Shown here piece by piece: positions 1-12,580 of a stretch of 64,000 nt of DNA (position 1 is the stretch's first letter; each line of letters starts with the position of its first letter). The notes beneath the pieces were generated by a model, which worked only from the letters and a program-made list of their open reading frames with translations, did no database searches and was not told the DNA's origin. Location of the stretch: contig OX359193.1 in NCBI GenBank assembly GCA_947172415.1, forward strand, positions 6,690,501 through 6,754,500, in the 5' to 3' direction. The stretch is from Chondrosia reniformis (Eukaryota; Porifera; Demospongiae; Chondrillida; Chondrillidae). A program made the position numbers and the translations under genes.

Positions 1-3000
1 AATTGTGGTATACAAAGTTAATGTATGGTGAGAGATAGGGCAAATTTTAAGTTTCATCAAAATTTCAAAAACCCATTGGACATCCTCTATATATGTCTGT
101 GAATGCTGACAGAAAGATTTAGCTGCATATCTCTCCATTTGATGGAGTGACAGCCCTCAGTGTACATTAAATTGTGGTATACAAAGTTAATGTATGGTGA
201 GAGATAGGGCAAATTTTAAGTTTCATCAAAATTTCAAAAACCCATTGGACATGCTAAATAGATGACTGTGAATGCTGACACAAAGAGTTAGCTTCATATC
301 TCTCCATTTGATAGTGTGACAGCCCTCAATGTACATTAAATTGTGGTATACAAAGTTAATGTATGGTGAGAGATAGGGCAAATTTTAAGTTTCATCAAAA
401 TTTCAAAAACTCATTGGACATGCTAAATAGATGTCTGTGAATGCTGACACAAAGAGTTAGCTTCATATCTCTCCATTTGATAGAGTGACAGCCCTCAATG
501 TACATTAAATTGTGGTATACAAAGTTAATGTATGGTGAGAGATAGGGCAAATTTTAAGTTTCATCAAAATTTCAAAAACCCATTGGACATGCTCTATAGA
601 TGTCTGTGAATGCTGACAGAAAGATTTAGCTGCATATCTCTCCATTTGATGGAGTGACAGCCCTCAGTGTGTGTACATTAAATTGTGGTATACAAAGTTA
701 ATGTATGGTGAGAGATAGGGCAAATTTTAAGTTTCATCAAAATTTCAAAAACCCATTTGACATGCTAAATAGATGACTGTGAATGCTGACACAAAGAGTT
801 AGCTTCATATCTCTCCATTTGATAGAGTGACAGCCCTCAATGTACATTAAATTGTGGTATAGAAAGTTATGTATGGTGAGAGATAGGGCAAATTTTAAGT
901 TTCATCAAAATTTCAAAAACTCATTGGACATGCTAAATAGATGTCTGTGAATGCTGACACAAAGAGTTAGCTTCATATCTCTCCATTTGATAGAGTGACA
1001 GCCCTCAATGTACATTAAATTGTGGTATACAAAGTTAATGTATGGTGAGAGATAGGGCAAATTTTAAGTTTCATCAAAATTTCAAAAACCCATTGGACAT
1101 GCTAAATAGATGTCTGTGAATGCTGACACAAAGAGTTAGCTTCATATCTCTCCATTTGGTAGAGTGACAGCCCTCAGTGTACATTAAATTGTGGTATACA
1201 AAGTTAATGTATGGTGAGGATAGGGCAAATTTTAAGTTTCATCAAAATTTCAAAAACTCATTGGACATGCTAAATAGATGTCTGTGAATGCTGACACAAA
1301 GATATAGCTTCATATCTCTCCATTTGATAGAGTGACAGCCCTCAATGTACATTAAATTGTGGTATACAAAGTTAATGTATGGTGAGAGATAGGGCAAATT
1401 TTAAGTTTCATCAAAATTTCAAAAACCCATTTGACATGCTAAATAGATGACTGTGAAAGCTGACACAAAGAGTTAGCTTCATATCTCTCCATTTGATAGA
1501 GTGACAGCCCTCAATGTACATTAAATTGTGGTATACAAAGTTATGTATGGTGAGAGATAGGGCAAATTTTAAGTTTCATCAAAATTTCAAAAACTCATTG
1601 GACATGCTAAATAGATGTCTGTGAATGCTGACACAAAGAGTTAGCTTCATATCTCTCCATTTGATAGAGTGACAGCCCTCAATGTACATTAAATTGTGGT
1701 ATACAAAGTTAATGTATGGTGAGAGATAGGGCAAATTTTAAGTTTCATCAAAATTTCAAAAACTCATTGGACATGCTAAATAGATGTCTGTGAATGCTGA
1801 CACAAAGAGTTAGCTTCATATCTCTCCATTTGGTAGAGTGACAGCCCTCAGTGTACATTAAATTGTGGTATACAAAGTTAATGTATGGTGAGAGATAGGG
1901 CAAATTTTAAGTTTCATCAAAATTTCAAAAACCCATTGGACATGCTCTATAGATGTCTGTGAATGCTGACAGAAAGATTTAGCTGCATATCTCTCCATTA
2001 GATGGAGTGACAGCCCTCAGTGTACATTAAATTGTCTTATACAAAGTTAATGTATGGTGAGAGATAGGGCAAATTTTAAGTTTCATCAAAATTTCAAAAA
2101 CCCATTGGACATGCTCTATAGATGTCTGTGAATGCTGACACAAAGATTTAGCTACATATCTCTCCATTTGATGGAGTGACAGCCCTCAGTGTACATTAAA
2201 TTGTGTTATACAAAGTTAATGTATGGTGAGAGATAGGGCAAATTTTAAGTTTCATCAAATTTTCAAAAACCCATTGGACATGCTCTATAGATGTCTGTGA
2301 ATGCTGACAGAAAGATTTAGCTGCATATCTCTCCATTTGATGGAGTGACAGCCGTAAGTGTACATTAAATTGTGTTATACAAAGTTAATGTACGTATGGT
2401 GAGAGATAGGGCAAATTTTAAGTTTCATCAAAATTTCAAAAACCCATTGAACATGCTCTATAGATGTCTGTGAATGCTGACACAAAGATTTAGCTTCATA
2501 TCTCTCCATTTGATAGAGTGACAGCCCTCAATGTACATTAAATTGTGGTATACCAAGTTAATGTATGGTGAGAGATAGGGCAAATTTTAAGTTTCATCAA
2601 AATTTCAAAAACCCATTGGACATGCTCTATAGATGTCTGTGAATGCTGACAGAAAGAGTTAGCTGCATATCTCTCCATTTGATGGAGTGACAGCCCTCAG
2701 TGTACATTAAATTGTGGTATACAAAGTTAATGTATGGTGAGAGATAGGGCAAATTTTAAGTTTCATCAAAATTTCAAAAACCCATTGGACATGCTCTATA
2801 GATGTCTGTGAATGCTGACAGAAAGATTTAGCTGCATATCTCTCCATTTGATGGAGTGACAGCCCTCAGTGTACATTAAATTGTGGTATACAAAGTTAAT
2901 GTATGGTGAGAGATAGGGCAAATTTTAAGTTTCATCAAAATTTCAAAAACCCATTGGACATGCTAAATAGATGTCTGTGAATGCTGACACAAAGATTTAG

Positions 3001-3050
3001 CTTCATATCTCGCCATTTGATAGAGTTACAGAACTACAGTTCATGTACTG
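1..3050. repeat. 169-bp satellite array S0
   Basis: About 18 head-to-tail monomers; the opening motif AATTGTGGTATACAAAG recurs at 1, 170, 339 and onward. Two monomer classes are visible, one with GCTCTATAGATG and one with GCTAAATAGATG. A variant reading CCCATTTGACATG recurs about 674 bases apart (752 and 1426), which suggests a local four-monomer higher-order period. The array runs off the left edge of the window and is non-coding: 169 is not a multiple of 3. Confidence 0.97.
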
Positions 3051-4080
3051 TTTTGTTAGAGAAAATTGCGTAATACTATATATGGCCGACCGTTAGAAGG
3101 TATATGATAAAGACAAAATTCCATACTATATCTGAAAATCTAGAATACTTTCCAATTTTTTATACATAGGGATATGCACTGTGTAGTACTTGATTGTTAT
3201 TGAAGTACTATCTATCCATATATTTTATATGGATCTCGTTAAAGTGAAATTTCGTCAATCGACAGCCAACGAAACTCCAAAGAAAAAAAGTTGGACCATA
3301 CCGAACGCTACCATCCACGACGCTCATAGGCCGGGATCGGTGGTAACGCTCTGCCGAGTTGAGCTTTGGGTGTCACTTGCGTGAGAAGAACCAGTTCTTC
3401 TCGATATGGCCGACTCATATGAATCCTAAGATATCAGATGCCAATCCCACATTACGTGGAACCCCCCCGAAATCCGGATTATTGGTGAGCACGTCTCTAT
3501 GGCACCAACCGATTAGGAGACAGCTTCAGAGTCTAAGCGCTACCAACCTCTATGGGAACCGCAACCACCATAGAGATGTGTCCAGGTAGGCCTACTATAT
3601 AAGGTTTTTCGCTTCTATTTATATGAAGTTTTGTCCAAAGAAAACGGTTGTGGTTGGGACCTTTTTTAATATATTTCTCGTTATTTCCAGATCAGTGAGT
3701 TGCTTCAAGCAAATTTAAAGACATAGGCAGTATTAGTGATTCACCTGAAAACTGAGAAAGGCGAAAAAAATCCTGTAAGTGTCTTGATGGGCCGAGGAGA
3801 ACGACTTTTCTGATCCCAATTATTTTCGAGAAATCGTCAATTTATTCCACTTTAATTCCAGAGCAGTGAATCGTTCCAAGCAATTTTACACACATACGCA
3901 GTATTTCCAATACATCTCAAAACTGTGGCAAATGAAAAAAAAAGCCTGTATGTGTCTTGGTGGAGGGAGGAGAGTGACTTTTCATGATACAGAAAACTAG
4001 ATATAGCGAGAGGTCCGATATTTATCGTCTGTACGATATTAATTTCAATGATCGATATTTCAATTAGGCCCGTTTTATTA
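3051..4080. repeat. 1.03-kb non-satellite module, copy M1
   Basis: Unique-looking sequence embedded in the satellite. Its middle (about 3,270-3,580) is clearly more GC-rich than the satellite. It contains an 18-bp palindrome AGAAGAACCAGTTCTTCT, a 12-of-13 inverted repeat (CACGTCTCTATGG against CCATAGAGATGTG) and two diverged direct repeats about 171 bases apart (starting near 3,688 and 3,859). No protein or RNA family was recognised. The small open frames in it lack ATG starts and look fortuitous. Confidence 0.85.
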
Positions 4081-6706
4081 TGTGTGTGAATGCTGACACA
4101 AAGATGTAGCTTCATATCTCTCCAGTTGATAGAGTGACAGCCCTCAATGTACATTAAATTCTGTTATACCAAGTTAATGTATGGTGAGAGATAGGGCAAA
4201 TTTTAAGTTTCATCAAAATTTCAAAAACCCATTGGACATGCTCTATAGATGTCTGTGAATGCTGACACAAAGATTTAGCTGCATATCTCTCCATTTGATG
4301 GAGTGACAGCCCTCAGTGTACATTAAATTGTGGTATACAAAATTAATTTATGGTGAGAGATAGGGCAAATTTTAAGTTTCATCAAAATTTCAAAAACTCA
4401 TTGGACATGCTAAATAGATGTCTGTGAATGCTGACACAAAGAGTTAGCTTCATATCTCTCCATTTGATAGAGTGACAGCCCTCAATGTACATTTAATTGT
4501 GGTATACAAAGTTAATGTATGGTGAGAGATAGGGCAAATTTTAAGTTTCATCAAAATTTCAATAACCCATTGGACATGCTCTATAGATGTCTGTGAATGC
4601 TGACACAAAGATTTAGCTTCATATCTCTCCATTTGATAGAGTGACAGCCCTCAATGTACATTAAATTGTGGTATACAAAGTTAATGTATGGTGAGAGATA
4701 GGGCAAATTTTAAGTTTCATCAAAATTTCAAAAACCCATTGGACATGCTCTATAGATGTCTGTGAATGCTGACAGAAAGATTTAGCTGCATATCTCTCCA
4801 TTTGATGGAGTGACAGCCCTCAGTGTACATTAAATTGTGGTATACAAAGTTAATGTATGGTGAGAGATAGGGCAAATTTTAAGTTTCATCAAAATTTCAA
4901 AAACCCATTGGACATGCTCTATAGATGTCTGTGAATGCTGACACAAAGATTTAGCTACATATCTCTCCATTTGATGGAGTGACAGCCCTCAGTGTACATT
5001 AAATTGTGGTATACAAAGTTAATGTACGTATGGTGAGATATAGGGCAAATTTTAAATTTCATCAAAATTTCAAAACCCCATTGGATATGCTCTATAGATG
5101 TCTGTGAATGCTGACACAAAGATATAGCTTCATATCTCTCCATTTGATAGAGTGACAGCCCTCAATGTACATTAAATTGTGGTATACAAAGTTAATGTAT
5201 GGTGAGAGAAAGGGCAAATTTTAAGTTTCATCAAAATTTCAAAAACCCATTGGACATGCTCTATAGATGTCTGTGAATGCTGACAGAAAGATTTAGCTGC
5301 ATATCTCTCCATTTGATGGAGTGACAGCCCTCAGTGTACATTAAATTGTGTTATACAAAGTTAATGTATGGTGAGAGATAGGGCAAATTTTATATAAGTT
5401 TCATCAAAATTTCAAAAACCCATTGGACATGCTCTATAGATGTCTGTGAATGCTGACACAAAGATATAGCTTCATATCTGTCCATTTGATAGAGTGACAG
5501 CCCTCAATGTACATTAAATTGTGGTATACAAAGTTAATGTATGGTGAGAGATAGGGCAAATTTTAAGTTTCATCAAAATTTCAAAAACTCATTGGACATG
5601 CTAAATAGATGTCTGTGAATGCTGACACAAAGAGTTAGCTTCATATCTCTCCATTTGATAGAGTGACAGCCCTCAATGTACATTAAATTGTGGTATACAA
5701 AGTTAATGTATGGTGAGAGATAGGGCAAATTTTAAGTTTCATCAAAATTTCAAAAACCCGTTGGACATGCTCTATAGATGTCTGTGAATGCTGACAGAAA
5801 GATTTAGCTGCATATCTCTCCATTTGATGGAGTGACAGCCCTCAGTGTACATTAAATTGTGGTATACAAAGTTAATGTATGGTGAGAGATAGGGCAAATT
5901 TTAAGTTTCATCAAAATTTCAAAAACCCATTGGACATGCTCTATAGATGTCTGTGAATGCTGAGAGAAAGATTTAGCTGCATATCTCTCCATTTGATGGA
6001 GTGACAGCCCTCAGTGTACATTAAATTGTGTTATACAAAGTTAATGTATGGTGAGAGATAGGGCAAATTTTAAGTTTCATCAAATTTTCAAAAACCCATT
6101 GGACATGCTCTATAGATGTCTGTGAATGCTGACAGAAAGATTTAGCTGCATATCTCTCCATTTGATGGAGTGACAGCCGTAAGTGTACATTAAATTGTGT
6201 TATACAAAGTTAATGTACGTATGGTGAGAGATAGGGCAAATTTTAAGTTTCATCAAAATTTCAAAAACCCATTGGACATTCTCTATAGATGTCTGTGAAT
6301 GCTGACACAAAGATTTAGCTTCATATCTCTCCATTTGATAGAGTGACAGCCCTCAATGTACATTAAATTGTGGTATACCAAGTTAATGTATGGTGAGAGA
6401 TAGGGCAAATTTTAAGTTTCATCAAAATTTCAAAAACCCATTGGACATGCTCTATAGATGTCTGTGAATGCTGAGAGAAAGATTTAGCTGCATATCTCTC
6501 CATTTGATGGAGTGACAGCCCTCAGTGTACATTAAATTGTGGTATACAAAGTTAATGTATGGTGAGAGATAGGGCAAATTTTAAGTTTCATCAAAATTTC
6601 AAAAACCCATTGGACATGCTCTATAGATGTCTGTGAATGCTGACACAAAGATTTAGCTTCATATCTCGCCATTTGATAGAGTTACAGAACTACAGTTCAT
6701 GTACTG
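4081..6706. repeat. 169-bp satellite array S1
   Basis: About 15 monomers between modules M1 and M2. Some carry small indels, such as TTTTATATAAG in place of TTTTAAG near 5,388. The last monomer degenerates into the module edge (CGCCATTTGATAGAGTTACAG), the same junction seen at the other modules. Confidence 0.96.
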
Positions 6707-7735
6707 TTTTGTTAGAGAAAATTGCGTAATACTATATATGGCCGACCGTTAGAAGGTATATGATAAAGAAAAAATTCCATACTATATCTGAAAATCTAGA
6801 ATACTTTCCAATTTTTTATACATAGGGATATGCACTGTGTAGTACTTGATTGTTATTGAAGTACTATCTATCCATATATTTTATATGGATCTCGTTAAAG
6901 TGAAATTTCGTCAATCGACAGCCAACGAAACTCCAAAGAAAAAAAGTTGGACCATACCGAACGCTACCATCCACGACGCTCATAGGCCGGGATCGGTGGT
7001 AACGCTCTGCCGAGTTGAGCTTTGGGTGTCACTTGCGTGAGAAGAACCAGTTCTTCTCGATATGGCCGACTCATATGAATCCTAAGATATCAGATGCCAA
7101 TCCCACATTACGTGGAACCCCCCCGAAATCCGGATTATTGGTGAGCACGTCTCTATGGCACCAACCGATTAGGAGACAGCTTCAGAGTCTAAGCGCTACC
7201 AACCTCTATGGGAACCGCAACCACCATAGAGATGTGTCCAGGTAGGCCTACTATATAAGGTTTTTCGCTTCTATTTATATGAAGTTTTGTCCAAAGAAAA
7301 CGGTTGTGGTTGGGACCTTTTTAATATATTTCTCGTTATTTCCAGATCAGTGAGTTGTTTCAAGCAAATTTAAAGACATAGGCAGTATTAGTGATTCACC
7401 TGAAAACTGAGAAAGGCGAAAAAAATCCTGTAAGTGTCTTGATGGGCCGAGGAGAACGACTTTTCTGATCCCAATTATTTTCGAGAAATCGTCAATTTAT
7501 TCCACTTTAATTCCAGAGCAGTGAATCGTTCCAAGCAATTTTACACACATACGCAGTATTTCCAATACATCTCAAAACTGTGGCAAATGAAAAAAAAAGC
7601 CTGTATGTGTCTTGGTGGAGGGAGGAGAGTGACTTTTCATGATACAGAAAACTAGATATAGCGAGAGGTCCGATATTTATCGTCTGTACGATATTAATGT
7701 CAATGATCGATATTTCAATTAGGCCCGTTTTATTA
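6707..7735. repeat. 1.03-kb module, copy M2
   Basis: Near-identical to M1. It carries type-A markers: GTGACTTTTC, AGCGAGAGG and CAATTAGGCCCG at the right end. It sits at the left of the first 7.1-kb repeat block, so it is the counterpart of M4. Confidence 0.9.
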
Positions 7736-10695
7736 TGTGTGTGAATGCTGACACAAAGATGTAGCTTCATATCTCTCCATTTGATAGAGTGACAGCCCTC
7801 AATGTACATTAAATTCTGTTATACCAAGTTAATGAATGGTGAGAGATAGGGCAAATTTTAAGTTTCATCAAAATTTCAAAAACCCATTGGACATGCTCTA
7901 TAGATGTCTGTGAATGCTGACACAAAGATTTAGCTTCATATCTCTCCAGTTGATAGAGTGACAGCCCTCAATGTACATTAAATTCTGTTATACCAAGTTA
8001 ATGTATGGTGAGAGATAGGGCAAATTTTAAGTTTCATCAAAATTTCAAAAACCCATTGGACATGCTCTATAGATGTCTGTGAATGCTGACAGAAAGATTT
8101 AGCTGCATATCTCTCCATTTGATGGAGTGACAGCCCTCAGTGTACATTAAATTGTGGTATACAAAATTAATTTATGGTGAGAGATAGGGCAAATTTTAAG
8201 TTTCATCAAAATTTCAAAAACTCATTGGACATGCTAAATAGATGTCTGTGAATGCTGACACAAAGAGTTAGCTTCATATCTCTCCATTTGATAGAGTGAC
8301 AGCCCTCAATGTACATTTAATTGTGGTATACAAAGTTAATGTATGGTGAGAGATAGGGCAAATTTTAAGTTTCATCAAAATTTCAATAACCCATTGGACA
8401 TGCTCTATAGATGTCTGTGAATGCTGACACAAAGATTTAGCTTCATATCTCTCCATTTGATAGAGTGACAGCCCTCAATGTACATTAAATTGTGGTATAC
8501 AAAGTTAATGTATGGTGAGAGATAGGGCAAATTTTAAGTTTCATCAAAATTTCAAAAACCCATTGGACATGCTCTATAGATGTCTGTGAATGCTGACACA
8601 AAGATATAGCTTCATATCTCTCCATTTGATAGAGTGACAGCCCTCAATTACATTAAATTGTGGTATACAAAGTTAATGTATGGTGAGAGAAAGGGCAAAT
8701 TTTAAGTTTCATCAAAATTTCAAAAACCCATTGGACATGCTCTATAGATGTCTGTGAATGCTGACAGAAAGATTTAGCTGCATATCTCTCCATTTGATAG
8801 AGTGACAGCCCTCAGTGTACATTAAATTGTGTTATACAAAGTTAATGTATGGTGAGAGATAGGGCAAATTTTATATAAGTTTCATCAAAATTTCAAAAAC
8901 CCATTGGACATGCTCTATAGATGTCTGTGAATGCTGACACAAAGATATAGCTTCATATCTCTCCATTTGATAGAGTGACAGCCCTCAATGTACATTAAAT
9001 TGTGGTATACAAAGTTAATGTATGGTGAGAGAAAGGGCAAATTTTAAGTTTCATCAAAATTTCAAAAACCCATTGGACATGCTCTATAGATGTCTGTGAA
9101 TGCTGACAGAAAGATTTAGCTGCATATCTCTCCATTTGATGGAGTGACAGCCCTCAGTGTACATTAAATTGTGTTATACAAAGTTAATGTATGGTGAGAG
9201 ATAGGGCAAATTTTATATAAGTTTCATCAAAATTTCAAAAACCCATTGGACATGCTCTATAGATGTCTGTGAATGCTGACACAAAGATATAGCTTCATAT
9301 CTCTCCATTTGATAGAGTGACAGCCCTCAATGTACATTTAATTGTGGTATACAAAATTAATGTATGGTGAGAGATAGGGCAAATTTTAAGTTTCATCAAA
9401 ATTTCAAAAACCCATTGGACATTCTCTATAGATGTCTGTGAATGCTGACACAAAGAGTTAGCTTCATATCTCTCCATTTGATGGAGTGACAGCCCTCAAT
9501 GTACATTAAATTGTGGTATACAAAGTTAATGTATGGTGAGAGATAGGGCAAATTTTAAGTTTCATCAAAATTTCAAAAACCCATTGGACATGCTCTATAG
9601 ATGTCTGTGAATGCTGACACAAAGATATAGCTTCATATCTCTCCATTTGATGGAGTGACAGCCCTCAATGTACATTAAATTGTGGTATACAAAGTTAATG
9701 TATGGTGAGAGATAGGGCAAATTTTAAGTTTCATCAAAATTTCAAAAACCCATTGGACATGCTCTATAGATGTCTGTGAATGCTGACACAAAGAGTTAGC
9801 TTCATATCTCTCCATTTGATGGAGTGACAGCCCTCAATGTACATTAAATTGTGGTATACAAAGTTAATGTATGGTGAGAGATAGGGCAAATTTTAAGTTT
9901 CATCAAAATTTCAAAAACCCATTGGACATGCTCTATAGATGTCTGTGAATGCTGACACAAAGATATAGCTTCATATCTCTCCATTTGATGGAGTGACAGC
10001 CCTCAATGTACATTAAATTGTGGTATACAAAGTTAATGTATGGTGAGAGATAGGGCAAATTTTAAGTTTCATCAAAATTTCAAAAACCCATTGGACATGC
10101 TCTATAGATGTCTGTGAATGCTGACACAAAGATATAGCTTCATATCTCTCCATTTGATAGAGTGACAGCCCTCAATGTACATTTAATTGTGGTATACAAA
10201 ATTAATGTATGGTGAGAGATAGGGCAAATTTTAAGTTTCATCAAAATTTCAAAAACCCATTGGACATGCTCTATAGATGTCTGTGAATGCTGACACAAAG
10301 AGTTAGCTTCATATCTCTCCATTTGATAGAGTGACAGCCCTCAATGTACATTAAATTGTGGTATACAAAGTTAATGTATGGTGAGAGATAGGGCAAATTT
10401 TAAGTTTCATTAAAATTTCAAAAACTCATTGGACATGCTAAATAGATGTCTGTGAATGCTGACACAAAGATTTAGCTTCATATCTCTCCATTTGATGGAG
10501 TAACAGCCCTCAATGTACATTAAATTGTGGTATACAAAGTTAATGTATGGTGAGAGATAGGGCAAATTTTAAGTTTCATTAAAATTTCAAAAAACCCATT
10601 GGACATGCTCTATAGATGTCTGTGAATGCTGACACAAAGATTTAGCTTCATATCTCGCCATTTGATAGAGTTACAGAACTACAGTTAATGTACTG
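7736..10695. repeat. 169-bp satellite array S2
   Basis: About 17-18 monomers. Between about 9,280 and 10,320 the variants GATATAGCTTC and GAGTTAGCTTC largely alternate, giving a two-monomer (338-bp) higher-order repeat. It has one monomer more than its duplicate S4: two consecutive GATATAGC monomers at about 9,962 and 10,131. Confidence 0.95.
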
Positions 10696-10736
10696 TTTTG
10701 TTAGAGAAAATTGCGTAATACTATATTTATTATTAT

Positions 10737-12580
10737 TATTATTATTATTATTTTATTTAACGTGCCACATGCATAGCACTAGGACAGACTGTCCTATGAG
10801 GCACACACCAATACATATATCATGACAAATAAATCAGTTCAACAAAATATCAAGTCATCAATCAAAAAGGTCAACTAAATCTAGCAGTCCACATCTTCAA
10901 AATAATCTTAAGGATTGAGTGATGCTTGCATCCTTGATCCAGAATGGCAAATAGTTTATCATCATCAGTCATCAAATCAAACCCCAGTGCTACCCGTGAC
11001 AAAGACTGAAAAAGGTCCACCCGCTCATCCTTCCATCTCTCGCACTCCAGCAGCCAATGTTGTACATCTTCCACCTTCCCCAAATCACACTCCCCACATG
11101 TTCTCTCCGCTCTCTCGAGACCCCTCCACCTTCCACATTCAATCCTAAGTGGGGCTGTCCCACCCCTGATCATCATCATCATCCGTCTCTTACCCTTATC
11201 TGCCACATCTAAACATCGAGATTCACCACCTTTCTCCTTCAAAAGTTTCAACAAGGCCAACTTGGGTTTTGTGACCAGTTCACCATCCCATTCATTTTCC
11301 ACCTTCCTTCTCGCACAAGCCTGTAACATCATTGTGATTTCTCTGCATGACAGCCCTTTTACCTCCTTGGCACCGATTCCACCCCAACCAAAACATTCCA
11401 GGTATTTTTTCAGATTCTTCATCCATCCTCCACCACTCTTAGCCGCCTCCAACACTGCTGCCCTCAAAATCCTTCCTTCAAACAGTGGATTCGTCATAAC
11501 CTTCAACCAGAATGTAACACATCTCACCCTTGCAAGCCAGACCACCGGGAAAGCATCAGCCTCCATCATCAGGGATACCTTTGGGTGGCGCACACCCACC
11601 CCAAAGAAGATTCTCAGGGCCCTTAACTGTAGCTGGTTCAACCCATCTAACTTCTGATGGCAACCCCAGATCTCTGCCCCATACAACAACACGGATTCCA
11701 CCAGTGACTGCATCAACTGCATAAACGACCTGCCGTTCACCTCCCCAACTGACTCCCGACACCTCCGCAGCCAAGCACCTAATGCCTGAGACCCCATTTC
11801 CACCCGATGCTCCACCATACTTGAGCAGCCCAAACTGTCATCCACCATACAGCCCAAGTACTTGTAAGTAGACACCCATGGGAGCTCCTTCTCACCAATA
11901 CTGAAATGATCAGCACACTTATTGACCCCTCTTTTCCTCATGTGCATTACCGCACTCTTTTCCACATTTATCTCAACGGACCATTCCTCACACCAACTTT
12001 CTAAGCACTGGAGACTCTTCCTCATATCATCTGCACTCTCAGCCAATAGAGCTGTGTCATCGGCAAACAGCAGACCAGGTACCATAATTTCATCACACAT
12101 CACCCCACAATCCTTATCCTTTAATTTAGTTACCAACCCGTTGATATACAAGGAAAAAAGAACTGGAGATAACACACACCCCTGCCGTAAACCTTTTGTC
12201 ACTTCAAACTCTTCACCTAGGCATCCATCAATTCTCACTTGAGACACACTACCACCGTACAAACTCTTCAAGAAGGTGAGGAAGCGCCCATTTACACCAT
12301 AACCCTCTAAGCAACCCCACAGCTTCTTCCTGTTCACCCGATCATACGCCTTCTTAAAGTCAATAAAAGCTGTTAGCATCCCATCTGACTTCTTTGACAG
12401 CATTGACTGGCCAATCAACAGCAAGGACAGGATTTGATCCCTACAACTCCTACCACTGCGAAAACCACCCTGTTCATCAACCAAGGTACCTTCTGTTTCT
12501 AAAAAGGTAGTCAGCCGCATGTTCAGAACCATGCACATGATCTTGCAAACCAAGGATGTCAGGGATATACCTCTAAAGTT
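10737..12580 (-). mobile_element. 5'-truncated non-LTR retrotransposon (LINE), copy 1
   Basis: A 1,844-bp insertion inside module M3. Read on the minus strand it starts inside the reverse-transcriptase domain, runs through an open frame of 569 codons plus stop, and ends in a ~130-base 3' tail closing with a (TAA)n run (about eight units). Flanking module sequence is continuous across the insertion (CTATAT left, ATGGCCGACC right), and the uninterrupted site is present in M1, M2, M4 and M6. No target-site duplication longer than 1-2 bases is visible. The 5' truncation is typical of LINE integration. The clade is not assigned; the TAA tail and the C-terminal zinc knuckle argue for an APE-type LINE. 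Confidence 0.95.
10871..12580 (-). CDS. LINE reverse transcriptase, 5'-truncated ORF (569 aa)
   Basis: The frame opens at the truncation point with NFRGISLTSLVCKI, a classic RT block near the start of the domain, so there is no genuine start codon. RT motifs follow in order: FIDFKKAYD with the first catalytic Asp (about residues 72-80), GLRQGCVLSPVLF (about 130-142) and LFADD with the paired catalytic Asp (about 171-175), then YLGCM in the thumb region. Near the C-terminus is a CX2CX9HX4C knuckle (about 495-513), common in APE-type LINEs. No endonuclease or ORF1 is present. The frame is open throughout, so the insertion is young or the block was recently homogenised. An independent mobile copy is not expected because the 5' half is absent. 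Confidence 0.93.
   Translation of the reverse strand, partial: NFRGISLTSLVCKIMCMVLNMRLTTFLETEGTLVDEQGGFRSGRSCRDQILSLLLIGQSMLSKKSDGMLTAFIDFKKAYDRVNRKKLWGCLEGYGVNGRFLTFLKSLYGGSVSQVRIDGCLGEEFEVTKGLRQGCVLSPVLFSLYINGLVTKLKDKDCGVMCDEIMVPGLLFADDTALLAESADDMRKSLQCLESWCEEWSVEINVEKSAVMHMRKRGVNKCADHFSIGEKELPWVSTYKYLGCMVDDSLGCSSMVEHRVEMGSQALGAWLRRCRESVGEVNGRSFMQLMQSLVESVLLYGAEIWGCHQKLDGLNQLQLRALRIFFGVGVRHPKVSLMMEADAFPVVWLARVRCVTFWLKVMTNPLFEGRILRAAVLEAAKSGGGWMKNLKKYLECFGWGGIGAKEVKGLSCREITMMLQACARRKVENEWDGELVTKPKLALLKLLKEKGGESRCLDVADKGKRRMMMMIRGGTAPLRIECGRWRGLERAERTCGECDLGKVEDVQHWLLECERWKDERVDLFQSLSRVALGFDLMTDDDKLFAILDQGCKHHSILKIILKMWTARFS

Noticed and set aside
1-3050. CRISPR-like regular repeats
   Set aside because: Whole monomers repeat head to tail with no unique spacers; this is eukaryotic satellite DNA.
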